From: Empedobacter stercoris
GTDB lineage: Bacteria; Bacteroidota; Bacteroidia; Flavobacteriales; Weeksellaceae
Length of the DNA: 64,000 bases
Direction of reading: 5' to 3'
Assembly (NCBI RefSeq): GCF_025244765.1
Contig: NZ_CP104209.1
Span: 1,742,501 to 1,806,500, forward strand
Shown here: piece by piece, positions 1 to 8,240 of the stretch
How the letters are laid out: every line of letters begins with the position of its first letter
How positions within the stretch are numbered: the stretch's first letter is position 1
Program-made: the position numbers and the translations under genes
Notes under the pieces: model-generated
Database searches by the model: none
What the model saw: only the letters and a program-made list of their open reading frames with translations
Told to the model about the DNA's origin: nothing

Positions 1-1087
<1,087 letters not shown>

Positions 1088-1268
1088 TAAATTATTTTGT
1101 TTAGTCTATAAGACTTATGTTTTTACAACTTCGAATTTCCTTAAGCTCCATTATTCAAGGATTGACTTCGTTATTATTCGGCTTATTTTTTCTTCTGTAT
1201 ATATTATAATTTCAAATGAACTTCTCAGTTTATAACTTACAAAACATCGCTGTTTCTGTAAGCGGTTG
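1088..1268 (-). other. rRNA operon leader region
   Basis: This AT-rich stretch separates the 16S 5' end from the nearest promoter box. It is expected to be the transcribed pre-16S leader. No gene is seen. The ORFs that run through it have no codon structure and are in rRNA/leader DNA. Confidence 0.6.
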
Positions 1269-1299
1269 CAAAGGTAAAACTTATTTCTTAACTACCAAA
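1269..1299 (-). promoter_or_regulatory. rRNA promoter P1 (Bacteroidota -7/-33)
   Basis: On the minus strand the -7 element reads TACCTTTG (complement CAAAGGTA at 1269-1276), matching TAnnTTTG. A -33 TTTG (complement CAAA at 1296-1299) lies 19 nt away. It is the most 16S-proximal of three promoters. The surrounding 50 bp are a near copy of the P2 region. Confidence 0.75.
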
Positions 1300-1380
1300 T
1301 TTTATTTTAAAAATTTTAAAGTTTTTATTTCAACAAATCAATTTACTTCGCAGCAAAATCACTCTCGTGATTTGAGGTTG

Positions 1381-1412
1381 CAAAGATAAAACTTATTTGT
1401 TAAATCAACAAA
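1381..1412 (-). promoter_or_regulatory. rRNA promoter P2 (Bacteroidota -7/-33)
   Basis: The -7 element is TATCTTTG (complement CAAAGATA at 1381-1388) and the -33 TTTG complement is at 1409-1412, 20 nt apart. The flanks resemble P1 closely, as if the promoter region had been duplicated in tandem. Confidence 0.75.
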
Positions 1413-1489
1413 ATTTATTTTTAAAAATTTTTGTCGCTTGTTTTACTTTATGTCAACTACAATACTACTCGTCTTTCGTATTGGGATTG

Positions 1490-1522
1490 CAAATATACAA
1501 CCCATTTTTCCGAACTTCCAAA
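1490..1522 (-). promoter_or_regulatory. rRNA promoter P3 (Bacteroidota -7/-33)
   Basis: The -7 element is TATATTTG (complement CAAATATA at 1490-1497) with a -33 TTTG complement at 1519-1522, 21 nt apart. It is the outermost of three spaced minus-strand promoters, consistent with strong rRNA transcription. Confidence 0.7.
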
Positions 1523-1764
1523 CACATTTTACATTTATTTTACTTTCTATCCCTAACTGATTGTTATGACGGGAAATATTTTTTGAGATTTTTAGATTTG
1601 AGAAACTAGATAGTAGATTTCCGACCCGAAAACATCGTTTTTACCACAGAAAATGAGTAGATGTTATAAGCAGTTTTTTTATTCATCGCTTCCAATGTAG
1701 CTCAATTCTTTGCTTTTTTTGTCTAACTGAAATCGAAATTTGGAGTTGTGCAACAGTTACCTAT
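1523..1764. other. Non-coding boundary between rRNA promoters and the cassette-like island
   Basis: No gene is seen. Near the right side, 1740-1761 matches 2968-2989 (22 bp, one mismatch), which is the right end of the IS1182-type remnant. It sits directly before the GTTAGC that opens the first gene unit, so it looks like a leftover IS end at the island border. Confidence 0.5.
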
Positions 1765-1781
1765 GTTAGCAGAAGTACATT

Positions 1782-2189
1782 TTATTTGATATTTTTTATT
1801 AGAATTTTTATCAAATATGCGCTAATAATACCTAATGTGAAAAATAAACCAATTTTAATATTACTAGAATCAAAAGTTGTTAAATTATTTAGATTCTCGT
1901 TGATGAAATTTACATGATATGATGCAAAAATTGTAATTAATCCAATAATTAAACTTAACGAAAGTATAATGTTTTTTTTAGTTTTAAAAGTATTTAAAAC
2001 TAAAGGAATGATTGCCATACCTAGACAAAATAACCATCTATCAATGAAATGAGGATTAGGAGAAGTATTAACTATATTATTTGTTTCTGAGAAAAAATTA
2101 GAAACAAATTCAGCATAATAGTAATATATTATAAATCCAATAATAAAAAAACTTAAACTTAATAGAAATAAAGTGATTTTTGATTTCAT
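1782..2189 (-). CDS. Small multi-pass membrane protein of unknown function (unit 1)
   Basis: The protein has 136 residues from the ATG at 2187-2189. This start was chosen over an upstream in-frame one at 2252, which would run through the palindromic repeat. It begins with a hydrophobic stretch (about residues 4-24, ending YYYY), then further hydrophobic segments near 50-65, 74-88 and 110-130, so about four membrane helices. I recognise no family. The stop codon lies 11 nt from the GTTAGC (1765-1770) and the start 21 nt from the matching GCTAAC (2211-2216), so the gene fills its unit tightly. Orientation agrees with the other minus-strand units of the island. Confidence 0.6.
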   Translation of the reverse strand: MKSKITLFLLSLSFFIIGFIIYYYYAEFVSNFFSETNNIVNTSPNPHFIDRWLFCLGMAIIPLVLNTFKTKKNIILSLSLIIGLITIFASYHVNFINENLNNLTTFDSSNIKIGLFFTLGIISAYLIKILIKNIK

Positions 2190-2209
2190 TGTTGTGTGTA
2201 ATGTATTTT

Positions 2210-2336
2210 TGCTAACGGTCCGTGTATTGGCGATGGGCGGGATTTTTAGCACTGAACTTTAATCGAAGAACAGAAGTTGAATTTTGCACTTCCGTTGATA
2301 CGAAGCCGTTCAGCCCGCCTATTGCCAATACGATGT
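2210..2336 (-). repeat. Cassette-like palindromic repeat A (interrupted by an IS)
   Basis: The outer arms pair: the arm at about 2220-2241 (GTATTGGCGATGGGCGGG) is complementary, with few mismatches, to the arm at about 2313-2332 (CCCGCCTATTGCCAATACG). The interior holds the box AGTTGAATTTTGCACTTC at about 2274-2291, shared with repeats B and D. It starts with GCTAAC, complementary to the GTTAGC at 1765. Repeats B and D continue CGATGTT into the next unit. Here CGATGT is followed by the IS, and TGTTATC resumes at 2992. Confidence 0.75.
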
Positions 2337-2991
2337 GCTTGTTGCACAACTCAAAAATAAAAAAAAAATTCGGATCTTGTAGTATGCAAGGACGAAAAGA
2401 ATTTACCCCACAATTATTTTACGAACTAAGCTTAGAAAGGTTAGTTCCACCCGATAACTTTTATCGCCGTGTAAATCAAGCATTAGATTTACATTTTTTG
2501 TACAAATCCACTCAAAAATATTACGGCAGCCAAAGTCAAGAAAGTATTTACAAACCTTTGTACGATAAAATGCACGAAAAACTCACCCAAAACAAAGCAT
2601 ATCACCACAGGTTAGTAAAGCGTCGAAGTGCTACAGTAGAACCCGTTTTAGGAACGTTGATTAACTTCTTTAACCTAAAACGAATCAACAGCAGAGGAAT
2701 GGCACAAGCCAATAAACACGTTTTGATGTCAAGTTTATCTTACAACTTGAAGAAATACCTGCGCTTTATTTTCAAAACCCCGAGTGTTTTAGCCCAAGTT
2801 GTTTCCCTAAAACAAGGGAAATACAGCTTTTTACAAAAGTACTCCTTCACGACTTAAAAAGTTGAGTTTTAAGCAAACCTGATATTACAATTCAGCATAA
2901 TTCTCTAAAAATAAACCTCGCTTAAAATGGCTTAAACGAGGTCAAATATTTTAAATTTTTATAAAAATTGGAGTTGTGTAACAGTTACCGT
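2337..2991 (+). mobile_element. IS1182-type element, internally deleted (about 650 bp)
   Basis: The ends carry inverted repeats: GTTGCACAACTC at 2341-2352 and GAGTTGTGTAAC at 2971-2982, 11 of 12 matching. Between them is a short transposase derivative (2384-2857) and a terminator-like hairpin at about 2917-2933 (CCTCG...CGAGG). Removing 2337-2991 restores CGATGTTATC, exactly the junction form seen in repeats B and D, with a possible TGT target duplication. Full IS1182 elements are usually much longer, so this is a non-autonomous deletion derivative. Exact ends are uncertain by a few bases. Confidence 0.7.
2384..2857 (+). pseudogene. IS1182-family transposase, internally deleted in frame
   Basis: The 157-residue product from ATG 2384 matches my memory of IS1182 transposases at both ends only. 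Residues 1-55 are the N-terminal region (PQLFYELSLERLVPPDNFYR, ending YYGSQSQESI). Residues from about 56 on are the C-terminal tail (RRSATVEPVLGTLINFFNLKR, then the NLKKYLRF region). The join is at about 2549. The central catalytic core with the two aspartates is missing; only the region of the last catalytic glutamate (VEP) remains. The reading frame is still open, which suggests a fairly recent deletion. It cannot be an active transposase. Confidence 0.8.
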
Positions 2992-3013
2992 TGTTATCTG
3001 CTGCCCATTTTTA

Positions 3014-5335
3014 CTAATTCATTCTTTCTCTTTCGTTGAATTTATCTGTACTTTTTACTGATTTTACAGAAGACGAACCGAAATTGTATCTCAATGAAAT
3101 TCGATAGCTTCGAGCATCGAAATATTCTCTTCTGTGAACAGAATAGTTAGTAAATTCTGCTCTTGTTCTCGTTATAGATTGATTGGCTATATCTGTAACC
3201 AATAATCCAATATTTAGCTTTTTGTCTAACAAACTTATGTTAGCTCCAATGTCAAGACTTCCGAAAGAGTGGTTGTAGATATTATTATCCCAAAATGGTA
3301 AATCCTGCCAATAATTAACCGAGAGAATATACTTTTTGTCTTGGTCAAGAAATATGTTGTTGTTGATTTGGTATGAAAAGCCATATCCTGTTTTACCCTC
3401 TATATAATCAACTTTTGATTTTAGATTGTTTTGGTAAAAGGTTGTAAATAAATCGGTTTCCAACCATTTCAATTCATAGAGAAAGTAACTTGCAGTTATC
3501 CCGTAACGGTCTTGGTCAAGGTAGTTTTCATAAGTATAAATCCATTCGTTGTTTTCAAAAATATCTACACTTCCATAACCGTTTTTTACAAATTGTGCAT
3601 AAGCAGAAATCATAAAATCTCCTTTGGAATAGTTTAACTGAATATTATCACTTGTATAGGGTAAAATGTAAGGGTTTCCTGTTTCATAGCTGTACGGATT
3701 ATTGTACCAACGAAATGGTGTAACAGTTGAGAATTCAGGACGGTTAATTCTTCTTGAATAATTAACGGACAATTTATCTCCGTTTTCCATATTGTAAAGA
3801 GCATAAAAACTTGGGAAAAGATTTCCTTTCTTGCGTTCAGGGAAATTGTTGTTATTATTTTGGTTCTTTAAATTTACGTTGTTGTATTCGTAACGAAGTC
3901 CGCCTTTAAAACGAAATTTGCCAATATCTTTTGTTGCGAAACTTGCATACAAAGCGTAATTCTTTTCATCATACAGAAAACTTTCCGAATTGCCGTTTCC
4001 ATTCAATGTGTAGTTTATTGTGGCATCATTTTTCAAAGTATAATACTGCACACCATAATCCAATTCTCCAATTTTATACGGAAAATGAAAATCAATTTGT
4101 GCAGAAAATGCCTTATAACTTTGTTCTCCTAAATTATTGAGATAATCTGTTATAGTTGTTCCTTGTTCTGTGGTTACTGTATTAAATTTTTCGGTCGGCA
4201 AATTTGCATTATAACTGGTAAATGCGGTAATTGTTTTACCAAGTGAATCTATTTTATAAATATAATTCAAGTCAGCAGAATATCTTGTATGCTCATTTCT
4301 TCTTTTTCCATCTGTTAGGAAAGTAGAAGTTGTAAATCTTTTATTGGTATAATTGTTTTCATTTACTGAATTAAAAACATTAAACGAAGTTGAAATATCG
4401 TGTTTTTCAGATGGTCGGTAATTAAGGTTCAGATAACCACCAAATTGATTCCCTTTATCTTTTCGGTCTGTTATTTCTTCAATATCATTTCCTTTGCTTT
4501 CTAAATCAACATTCAATTGTGTTAATGTGTAGTTGACATTTGCACTTGCTGAAAATTTGTTTTTATTGTAATTGAACGATATTCCGTTATTTGTTCCTGG
4601 CAAAGAGCGTTGAATATATGCACTTCTTACCGAAGCACTCCAATTTTCCTCTGTATTCATCTTTTGTGTAGTCACAATATTGATTATACCTGCATTGCCT
4701 TGTGCACTAAAATTAGCAGGTGGTGTTGTGATAACTTCAATGCTTTTCAACATTGATGGGTCAAAATTATTGAGAAACGAAACCAACTCACTACTACTTA
4801 TCTGTTGTAGTTTACCGTTTACAGATACGTTTACAGCTCCTTTTCCAACAATACTGATATTATTATCTCGAACTCGTAACAAAGGAACTCTTTTTATTAA
4901 ATCTTCCGTAGTAAGTGTTTTGGATAATGGGTCATTTCCAATATTATATACAAGTCGGTCTATCTTTTGCTCGATGGTTTTTCTTCTTCCTTCAATTACT
5001 ATTCCTTCAAGCATTACCGATGGATTTACCTCAATGATTCCTAAATCTAAATCTTGATTTAGTTGAATTTCTTTACGATACAATTCTTCTCCAAATTGTT
5101 CTATGAGTAAATGGTATGTTCCCTTATCAGCATTTAAACGAAATATTCCCAAGCTATCTGTTATTGTATATCCAGACTCGAAGTTATCGTTATTCAGCAG
5201 TACAACATTGCTAAAATCAATGGGGTATTTTTCTGTATCAACAATTTTCCCTGTAATTGTATGTTGTTGTGCGGAAACAACCAAAGGAATTAGAAAAATA
5301 AACGATAATAATGTATGATGTTGTAAAAGCCTCAT
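3014..5335 (-). CDS. TonB-dependent receptor / outer-membrane beta-barrel family protein
   Basis: The 773-residue protein starts with a signal peptide ending VVSAQQ (about residues 1-23). A carboxypeptidase-regulatory-like beta-sandwich follows (about 25-110, TGKIVDTEKYPIDFSNVVLL), then a plug-like domain (about 120-225, with GNAGIINIVTTQ) and a long C-terminal barrel of alternating aromatic strands. This is the layout of Bacteroidota outer-membrane proteins of the OMP_b-brl_3 group. The ligand is not evident and no SusD partner is present. Its only neighbour in the unit is the AraC regulator 74 bp upstream on the same strand. The stop lies 12 nt from the unit boundary GTTATCTGC (2993-3001). 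Confidence 0.9.
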   Translation of the reverse strand: MRLLQHHTLLSFIFLIPLVVSAQQHTITGKIVDTEKYPIDFSNVVLLNNDNFESGYTITDSLGIFRLNADKGTYHLLIEQFGEELYRKEIQLNQDLDLGIIEVNPSVMLEGIVIEGRRKTIEQKIDRLVYNIGNDPLSKTLTTEDLIKRVPLLRVRDNNISIVGKGAVNVSVNGKLQQISSSELVSFLNNFDPSMLKSIEVITTPPANFSAQGNAGIINIVTTQKMNTEENWSASVRSAYIQRSLPGTNNGISFNYNKNKFSASANVNYTLTQLNVDLESKGNDIEEITDRKDKGNQFGGYLNLNYRPSEKHDISTSFNVFNSVNENNYTNKRFTTSTFLTDGKRRNEHTRYSADLNYIYKIDSLGKTITAFTSYNANLPTEKFNTVTTEQGTTITDYLNNLGEQSYKAFSAQIDFHFPYKIGELDYGVQYYTLKNDATINYTLNGNGNSESFLYDEKNYALYASFATKDIGKFRFKGGLRYEYNNVNLKNQNNNNNFPERKKGNLFPSFYALYNMENGDKLSVNYSRRINRPEFSTVTPFRWYNNPYSYETGNPYILPYTSDNIQLNYSKGDFMISAYAQFVKNGYGSVDIFENNEWIYTYENYLDQDRYGITASYFLYELKWLETDLFTTFYQNNLKSKVDYIEGKTGYGFSYQINNNIFLDQDKKYILSVNYWQDLPFWDNNIYNHSFGSLDIGANISLLDKKLNIGLLVTDIANQSITRTRAEFTNYSVHRREYFDARSYRISLRYNFGSSSVKSVKSTDKFNERERMN

Positions 5336-5409
5336 TCTAAAATTCGATTAAAAATTAAAGGACAAAACTATTTATCGTTTTATTCTAAAAATTGTAAAAA
5401 TGTAACCAC

Positions 5410-6213
5410 TTACATAAAGAGCCAAATGTTGTCTTGTTCAGTATCTATATTTTTGAAAAACCAGCTTGGTTTTATTTTTGTCAAAGCCTTAAAATCTTTG
5501 ATAAAATGCGATTGGTCATAAAAAAGACTTCCGTGAGATAGTGTAGTAAGGTTTTTACTTTTTTTATTTTCTATTAGCGTATTTCTAAACCGATAAATCT
5601 TACGATATTCTGAAGGTGGCTTTCCGATATGTTTTAAAAACAAAGCGTTGATATGTTTTCTGGAAATGCTATGTTTTTTAGCAATCGCATCAATTGTTAA
5701 TTCAGTTTCTATATCAGCTAAAATTTGTTCCATTAAGGTTAAATCTTTCGTTACAAATTTTGATAACCAATAATTTTCAAGAAGTTCAATTTGCTTGTTA
5801 CGGTCTCTTTCATTAAAAATCATTTTCATTGTTTCAGTGTAGTCAGAAAAAGGAACAAAGTTATCCATTTTCGATTGCTTGAAAATTTCAGGATTTTCAA
5901 TGAAATGATTTATTCCAAGCGGATTGAATTTTATAGTGATTTCATCTACTGCGTTTTCATAAACAACTTCTATTGGTTCGGAATATCTTACAACAATATC
6001 AGCCAAAATATCATCTGTTTTAGCACTCGAAATGAAGTATGAATTTTCTTTGAGTTCTACTTTAGCATTTTGGTTTACCGAAAGAATACAGAAATTATTT
6101 GGAAATGTATAGTATTTAATCTGCTTAGATTTTTTGTTTTCCGAAATGAAATAATAACTGTCAATGTATTTTTTCAACACATCATTTTTCGGTTTATAAT
6201 TGTCTAACTTCAT
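5410..6213 (-). CDS. AraC-family transcriptional regulator
   Basis: The protein has 267 residues from the ATG at 6213; a TTG six codons upstream (6231) is an alternative. The C-terminal part (about 165-255) is a two-helix-turn-helix AraC domain: LTIDAIAKKHSISRKHINAL is the first HTH and the segment ending in FYDQSHFIKDFKALTKIKP is the conserved second HTH. The N-terminal part is the poorly conserved sensor domain. It lies 74 bp upstream of the TonB-linked receptor on the same strand and both sit inside one GTTATCTGC...GCAGATAAC unit, so regulation of the receptor is a reasonable inference. The start is within about 30 nt of the unit border. Confidence 0.9.
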   Translation of the reverse strand: MKLDNYKPKNDVLKKYIDSYYFISENKKSKQIKYYTFPNNFCILSVNQNAKVELKENSYFISSAKTDDILADIVVRYSEPIEVVYENAVDEITIKFNPLGINHFIENPEIFKQSKMDNFVPFSDYTETMKMIFNERDRNKQIELLENYWLSKFVTKDLTLMEQILADIETELTIDAIAKKHSISRKHINALFLKHIGKPPSEYRKIYRFRNTLIENKKSKNLTTLSHGSLFYDQSHFIKDFKALTKIKPSWFFKNIDTEQDNIWLFM

Positions 6214-6239
6214 TTCATCGACGTCGTTCAAATTGGGTT

Positions 6240-6434
6240 GCAGATAACGGGAAACGCATTGGCGAAGTGGCGGATAAATTGAACCGAAAGTTCAATTTAG
6301 CAGTAACGTAGCCGATGTGTTTCCACAGAAGCTAAATTATTAAAAAAAGCTGAATGTGGAACACATTCGGCGGGAAAAATGCACAAAAGTTGAAGTTTGC
6401 ACTTAACCCGCCATTTCGCAAAACCGATGTTGGC
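6240..6434 (-). repeat. Cassette-like palindromic repeat B with nested hairpin
   Basis: It begins GCAGATAAC (complement of GTTATCTGC at 2993). The outer arms GCATTGGCGAAGTGGCGG (from about 6256) and CCCGCCATTTCGC (about 6407-6419) pair well. The internal box AAGTTGAAGTTTGCACTTAA is at about 6387-6406. A separate hairpin is nested inside at 6311-6371: arms GCCGATGTGTTTCCACA and TGTGGAACACATTCGGC. The right end, CGATGTTGGCGGTAAT, runs into the lnu unit. Confidence 0.75.
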
Positions 6435-6582
6435 GGTAATTTTACCAAACAGAATGTTGAAAATAAAAAAGTATAATCCGATGAAGCTATAAGTAACTGT
6501 CCAAAATAAACAACGTAAAACTTTTTCATTGCTTTCAAAAAGTAGTGAAAATTTCTATTATCAACATTTAAAAATTAGAAAA

Positions 6583-7353
6583 ATGACACAGTTACAAATG
6601 ATTGACAAAACAAAATATATAGCTCAACAAGACGAAAATGTTTCCGCCGTTTTTATGTATGGTTCATTTACCAAAAACGAAGGAGACAAATATTCTGACA
6701 TCGAATTTTACATCTTCTTGAAAAATAAAGAAAATTTCTCGACAGAAAAATGGGTAAATCAAATTCATCCTTTGGCTTTATATTTTACAAACGAATATGG
6801 AAGTGAAGTTGCTATTTTCGAGAATATGGTCAGAGGAGAATTCCATTTTTTAAAAACGGAGGAAATTGAAATTATCAAATCTTGGGACGGAATTGTTGAA
6901 TTTAGCGATTTTGACCAAATGAACCTAACCGACAAAGATGGACTTTTAACGAAAACGCTTAATCAAATCAAAACGAAATCGCCCGAAAGAATAACAAATG
7001 AAAATATTTTGTGGTTAAGCCAATCATTACTGAATGTTGTACTGACAACAAGCAACTTGATTAAACGAGAAGAATTTGCTCACGCTCATCACAGTTTATC
7101 AAATGTGCAGAAATACTTGCTTTGGCTTATAAGAGCAAGAACAAGCAAAACGCAACATTGGGAAAGTCCGACTAAAAGTCTCGAAAAGGACATTGACACG
7201 ATTTGGTATTCAGAGTATAAAAAAGTAACATCAGATTTAAATCCCAAAAACATCGTTTTGGCTTTTGAGAACTCATTAAATTTATCGGAAAAACTATTTG
7301 ATGAACTAAATATTGAACCCAAACTGAAAGAAATCCTACACAAAATAAGATAA
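6583..7353 (+). CDS. lnu: Lincosamide nucleotidyltransferase, Lnu(B/F/G/H) type
   Basis: The 256-residue protein starts at ATG 6583; the upstream TTG at 6529 lies in non-coding-like sequence. It transfers a nucleotide to lincosamides (lincomycin, clindamycin), inactivating them in the cytoplasm. Nucleotidyltransferase motif GS (27-28) plus D39 and E41, in MYGSFTKNEGDKYSDIE, matches Lnu(B)/Lnu(F) as I remember them, as does the later EVAIFENMVRGEFHF. Length fits Lnu proteins (about 260-273). Lnu(H), described in Riemerella, is the likeliest close relative but I cannot verify the allele. It is the only plus-strand gene of the island and is flanked by a 21-bp perfect inverted repeat (6418-6438 and 7360-7380), pointing to acquisition. 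Confidence 0.85.
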   Translation: MTQLQMIDKTKYIAQQDENVSAVFMYGSFTKNEGDKYSDIEFYIFLKNKENFSTEKWVNQIHPLALYFTNEYGSEVAIFENMVRGEFHFLKTEEIEIIKSWDGIVEFSDFDQMNLTDKDGLLTKTLNQIKTKSPERITNENILWLSQSLLNVVLTTSNLIKREEFAHAHHSLSNVQKYLLWLIRARTSKTQHWESPTKSLEKDIDTIWYSEYKKVTSDLNPKNIVLAFENSLNLSEKLFDELNIEPKLKEILHKIR

Positions 7354-7359
7354 AAAAAC

Positions 7360-7556
7360 TACCGCCAACATCGGTTTTGCAAAAGAGCGGGTTAAGTGGT
7401 TAATTCAAGGTTTGTGCATTTAATCCGCAAAACCATTTTTTATTTGCTTTTAAAATGTAAATTAGCAAATAGAAAAAATGGTTTTGCTAACGTTGGTGCA
7501 AAGTTGAAAGTTAGTGCTTTATTTGCCGCTCCTTCGCAAAGCCTCAAAACGTTAGC
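7360..7556 (+). repeat. Compound cassette-like repeat C with nested hairpin
   Basis: The first part (7360-7437) is an inverted, diverged copy of the lnu side of repeat B: ACCGCCAACATCGGTTTTGC, GCGGGTTAAGTG and TTTGTGCATTT all have counterparts there. A long hairpin follows with arms 7427-7448 and 7464-7487 (GCAAAACCATTTTTT / AAAAAATGGTTTTGC). The last part (about 7488-7556) contains another version of the internal box (GTGCAAAGTTGAAAGTTAGTGC) and ends AACGTTAGCGGTA, which opens the next unit. It looks like two repeat copies joined by a small palindromic insertion. Confidence 0.7.
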
Positions 7557-8019
7557 GGTAGTAGTATTTTTGTTTATTATTTTTCCACTGATTATAAGCA
7601 GCTCTTCCTAAGTATTCATCAGTATCTCCATATAAAGGCCATTTAATATCTAAATCATATAAGGGTTCGAAAGGTAAAGGTCCATTATATATAATTTCAG
7701 GATTTATATTCCCAATAATTTTGAAGTTATTTTTATTTCGCCTTGTATAAACGCCAATTGCAATTTCTTTCTTGTAAAATTCTTTATTCCCATTTAAACT
7801 ATATTTTCTTTCAAATTCAAGTGGTTTCAAGTCTATTAATATTAAATCAGAAAATTCAATTTCGTAATCAAAAATTAGTGGAGTAATAGCTATATGACAT
7901 CTTGGATGCGATTCTGGTGTTTTTTCTGTTTCACTCAAAACAATTGCAATTCCATAATATCCATTTTCAGGATTTGTTAGTATTACATCCCCTTTGTTAA
8001 ACAACTTAATTTTTGACAT
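7552..8019 (-). CDS. Imm26-like small protein (unit 4)
   Basis: The 155-residue soluble protein begins MSKIKLFNKGDVILTNPENG. A GD-h-hhxP-x-NG-xYG start of this kind is reminiscent of Imm26-type polymorphic-toxin immunity proteins, and the length fits; this is a weak match from memory. No toxin gene is next to it. Its stop codon (7552-7554) lies inside the boundary motif GTTAGCGGTA (7551-7560), so the last codons (YYR-stop) are encoded by the repeat edge. The start is 16 nt from the matching TACCGCTAAC (8036-8045). The gene therefore occupies the whole unit. Confidence 0.65.
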   Translation of the reverse strand: MSKIKLFNKGDVILTNPENGYYGIAIVLSETEKTPESHPRCHIAITPLIFDYEIEFSDLILIDLKPLEFERKYSLNGNKEFYKKEIAIGVYTRRNKNNFKIIGNINPEIIYNGPLPFEPLYDLDIKWPLYGDTDEYLGRAAYNQWKNNKQKYYYR

Positions 8020-8035
8020 ATCTATCTTTTACTAT

Positions 8036-8233
8036 TACCGCTAACGGGCCGCGTATTGGCGATAGTGGCGGTTTAGAAAGCCTAAACTTTCAATTTTGCA
8101 CTAAGCTAAGCAACAGCCTTTTATTATTTTCTAAATTTATGAAAAAAGGAAATATAAAAGGCTGTTGCGACAAAAAAAGGAGAAACTTTCAATCTCTCCA
8201 TTAAACCGCCATTTCGCCAATGCGATGTTGTAC
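8036..8233 (-). repeat. Cassette-like palindromic repeat D with nested hairpin
   Basis: This is the best-preserved copy. The arm CGTATTGGCGATAGTGGCGG (8053-8072, then TTTA) pairs with the arm AAACCGCCATTTCGCCAATG (8203-8222), allowing two or three mismatches over about 22 bp. The internal box AAACTTTCAATTTTGCACT lies at about 8082-8100. A perfect 15-bp hairpin is nested inside (arms 8110-8124 GCAACAGCCTTTTAT and 8154-8168). It begins TACCGCTAAC, complementary to 7551-7560, and ends CGATGTTGTAC, which opens unit 5. Confidence 0.8.
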
Positions 8234-8240
8234 GACGTTT

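Noticed and set aside
1397..1609. 70-codon ORF in the rRNA promoter region
   Set aside because: It runs through the P2/P3 promoters and has no recognisable product.
8013..8204. 63-codon plus-strand ORF in repeat D
   Set aside because: It lies almost wholly in the palindromic repeat and nested hairpin and is not protein-like.
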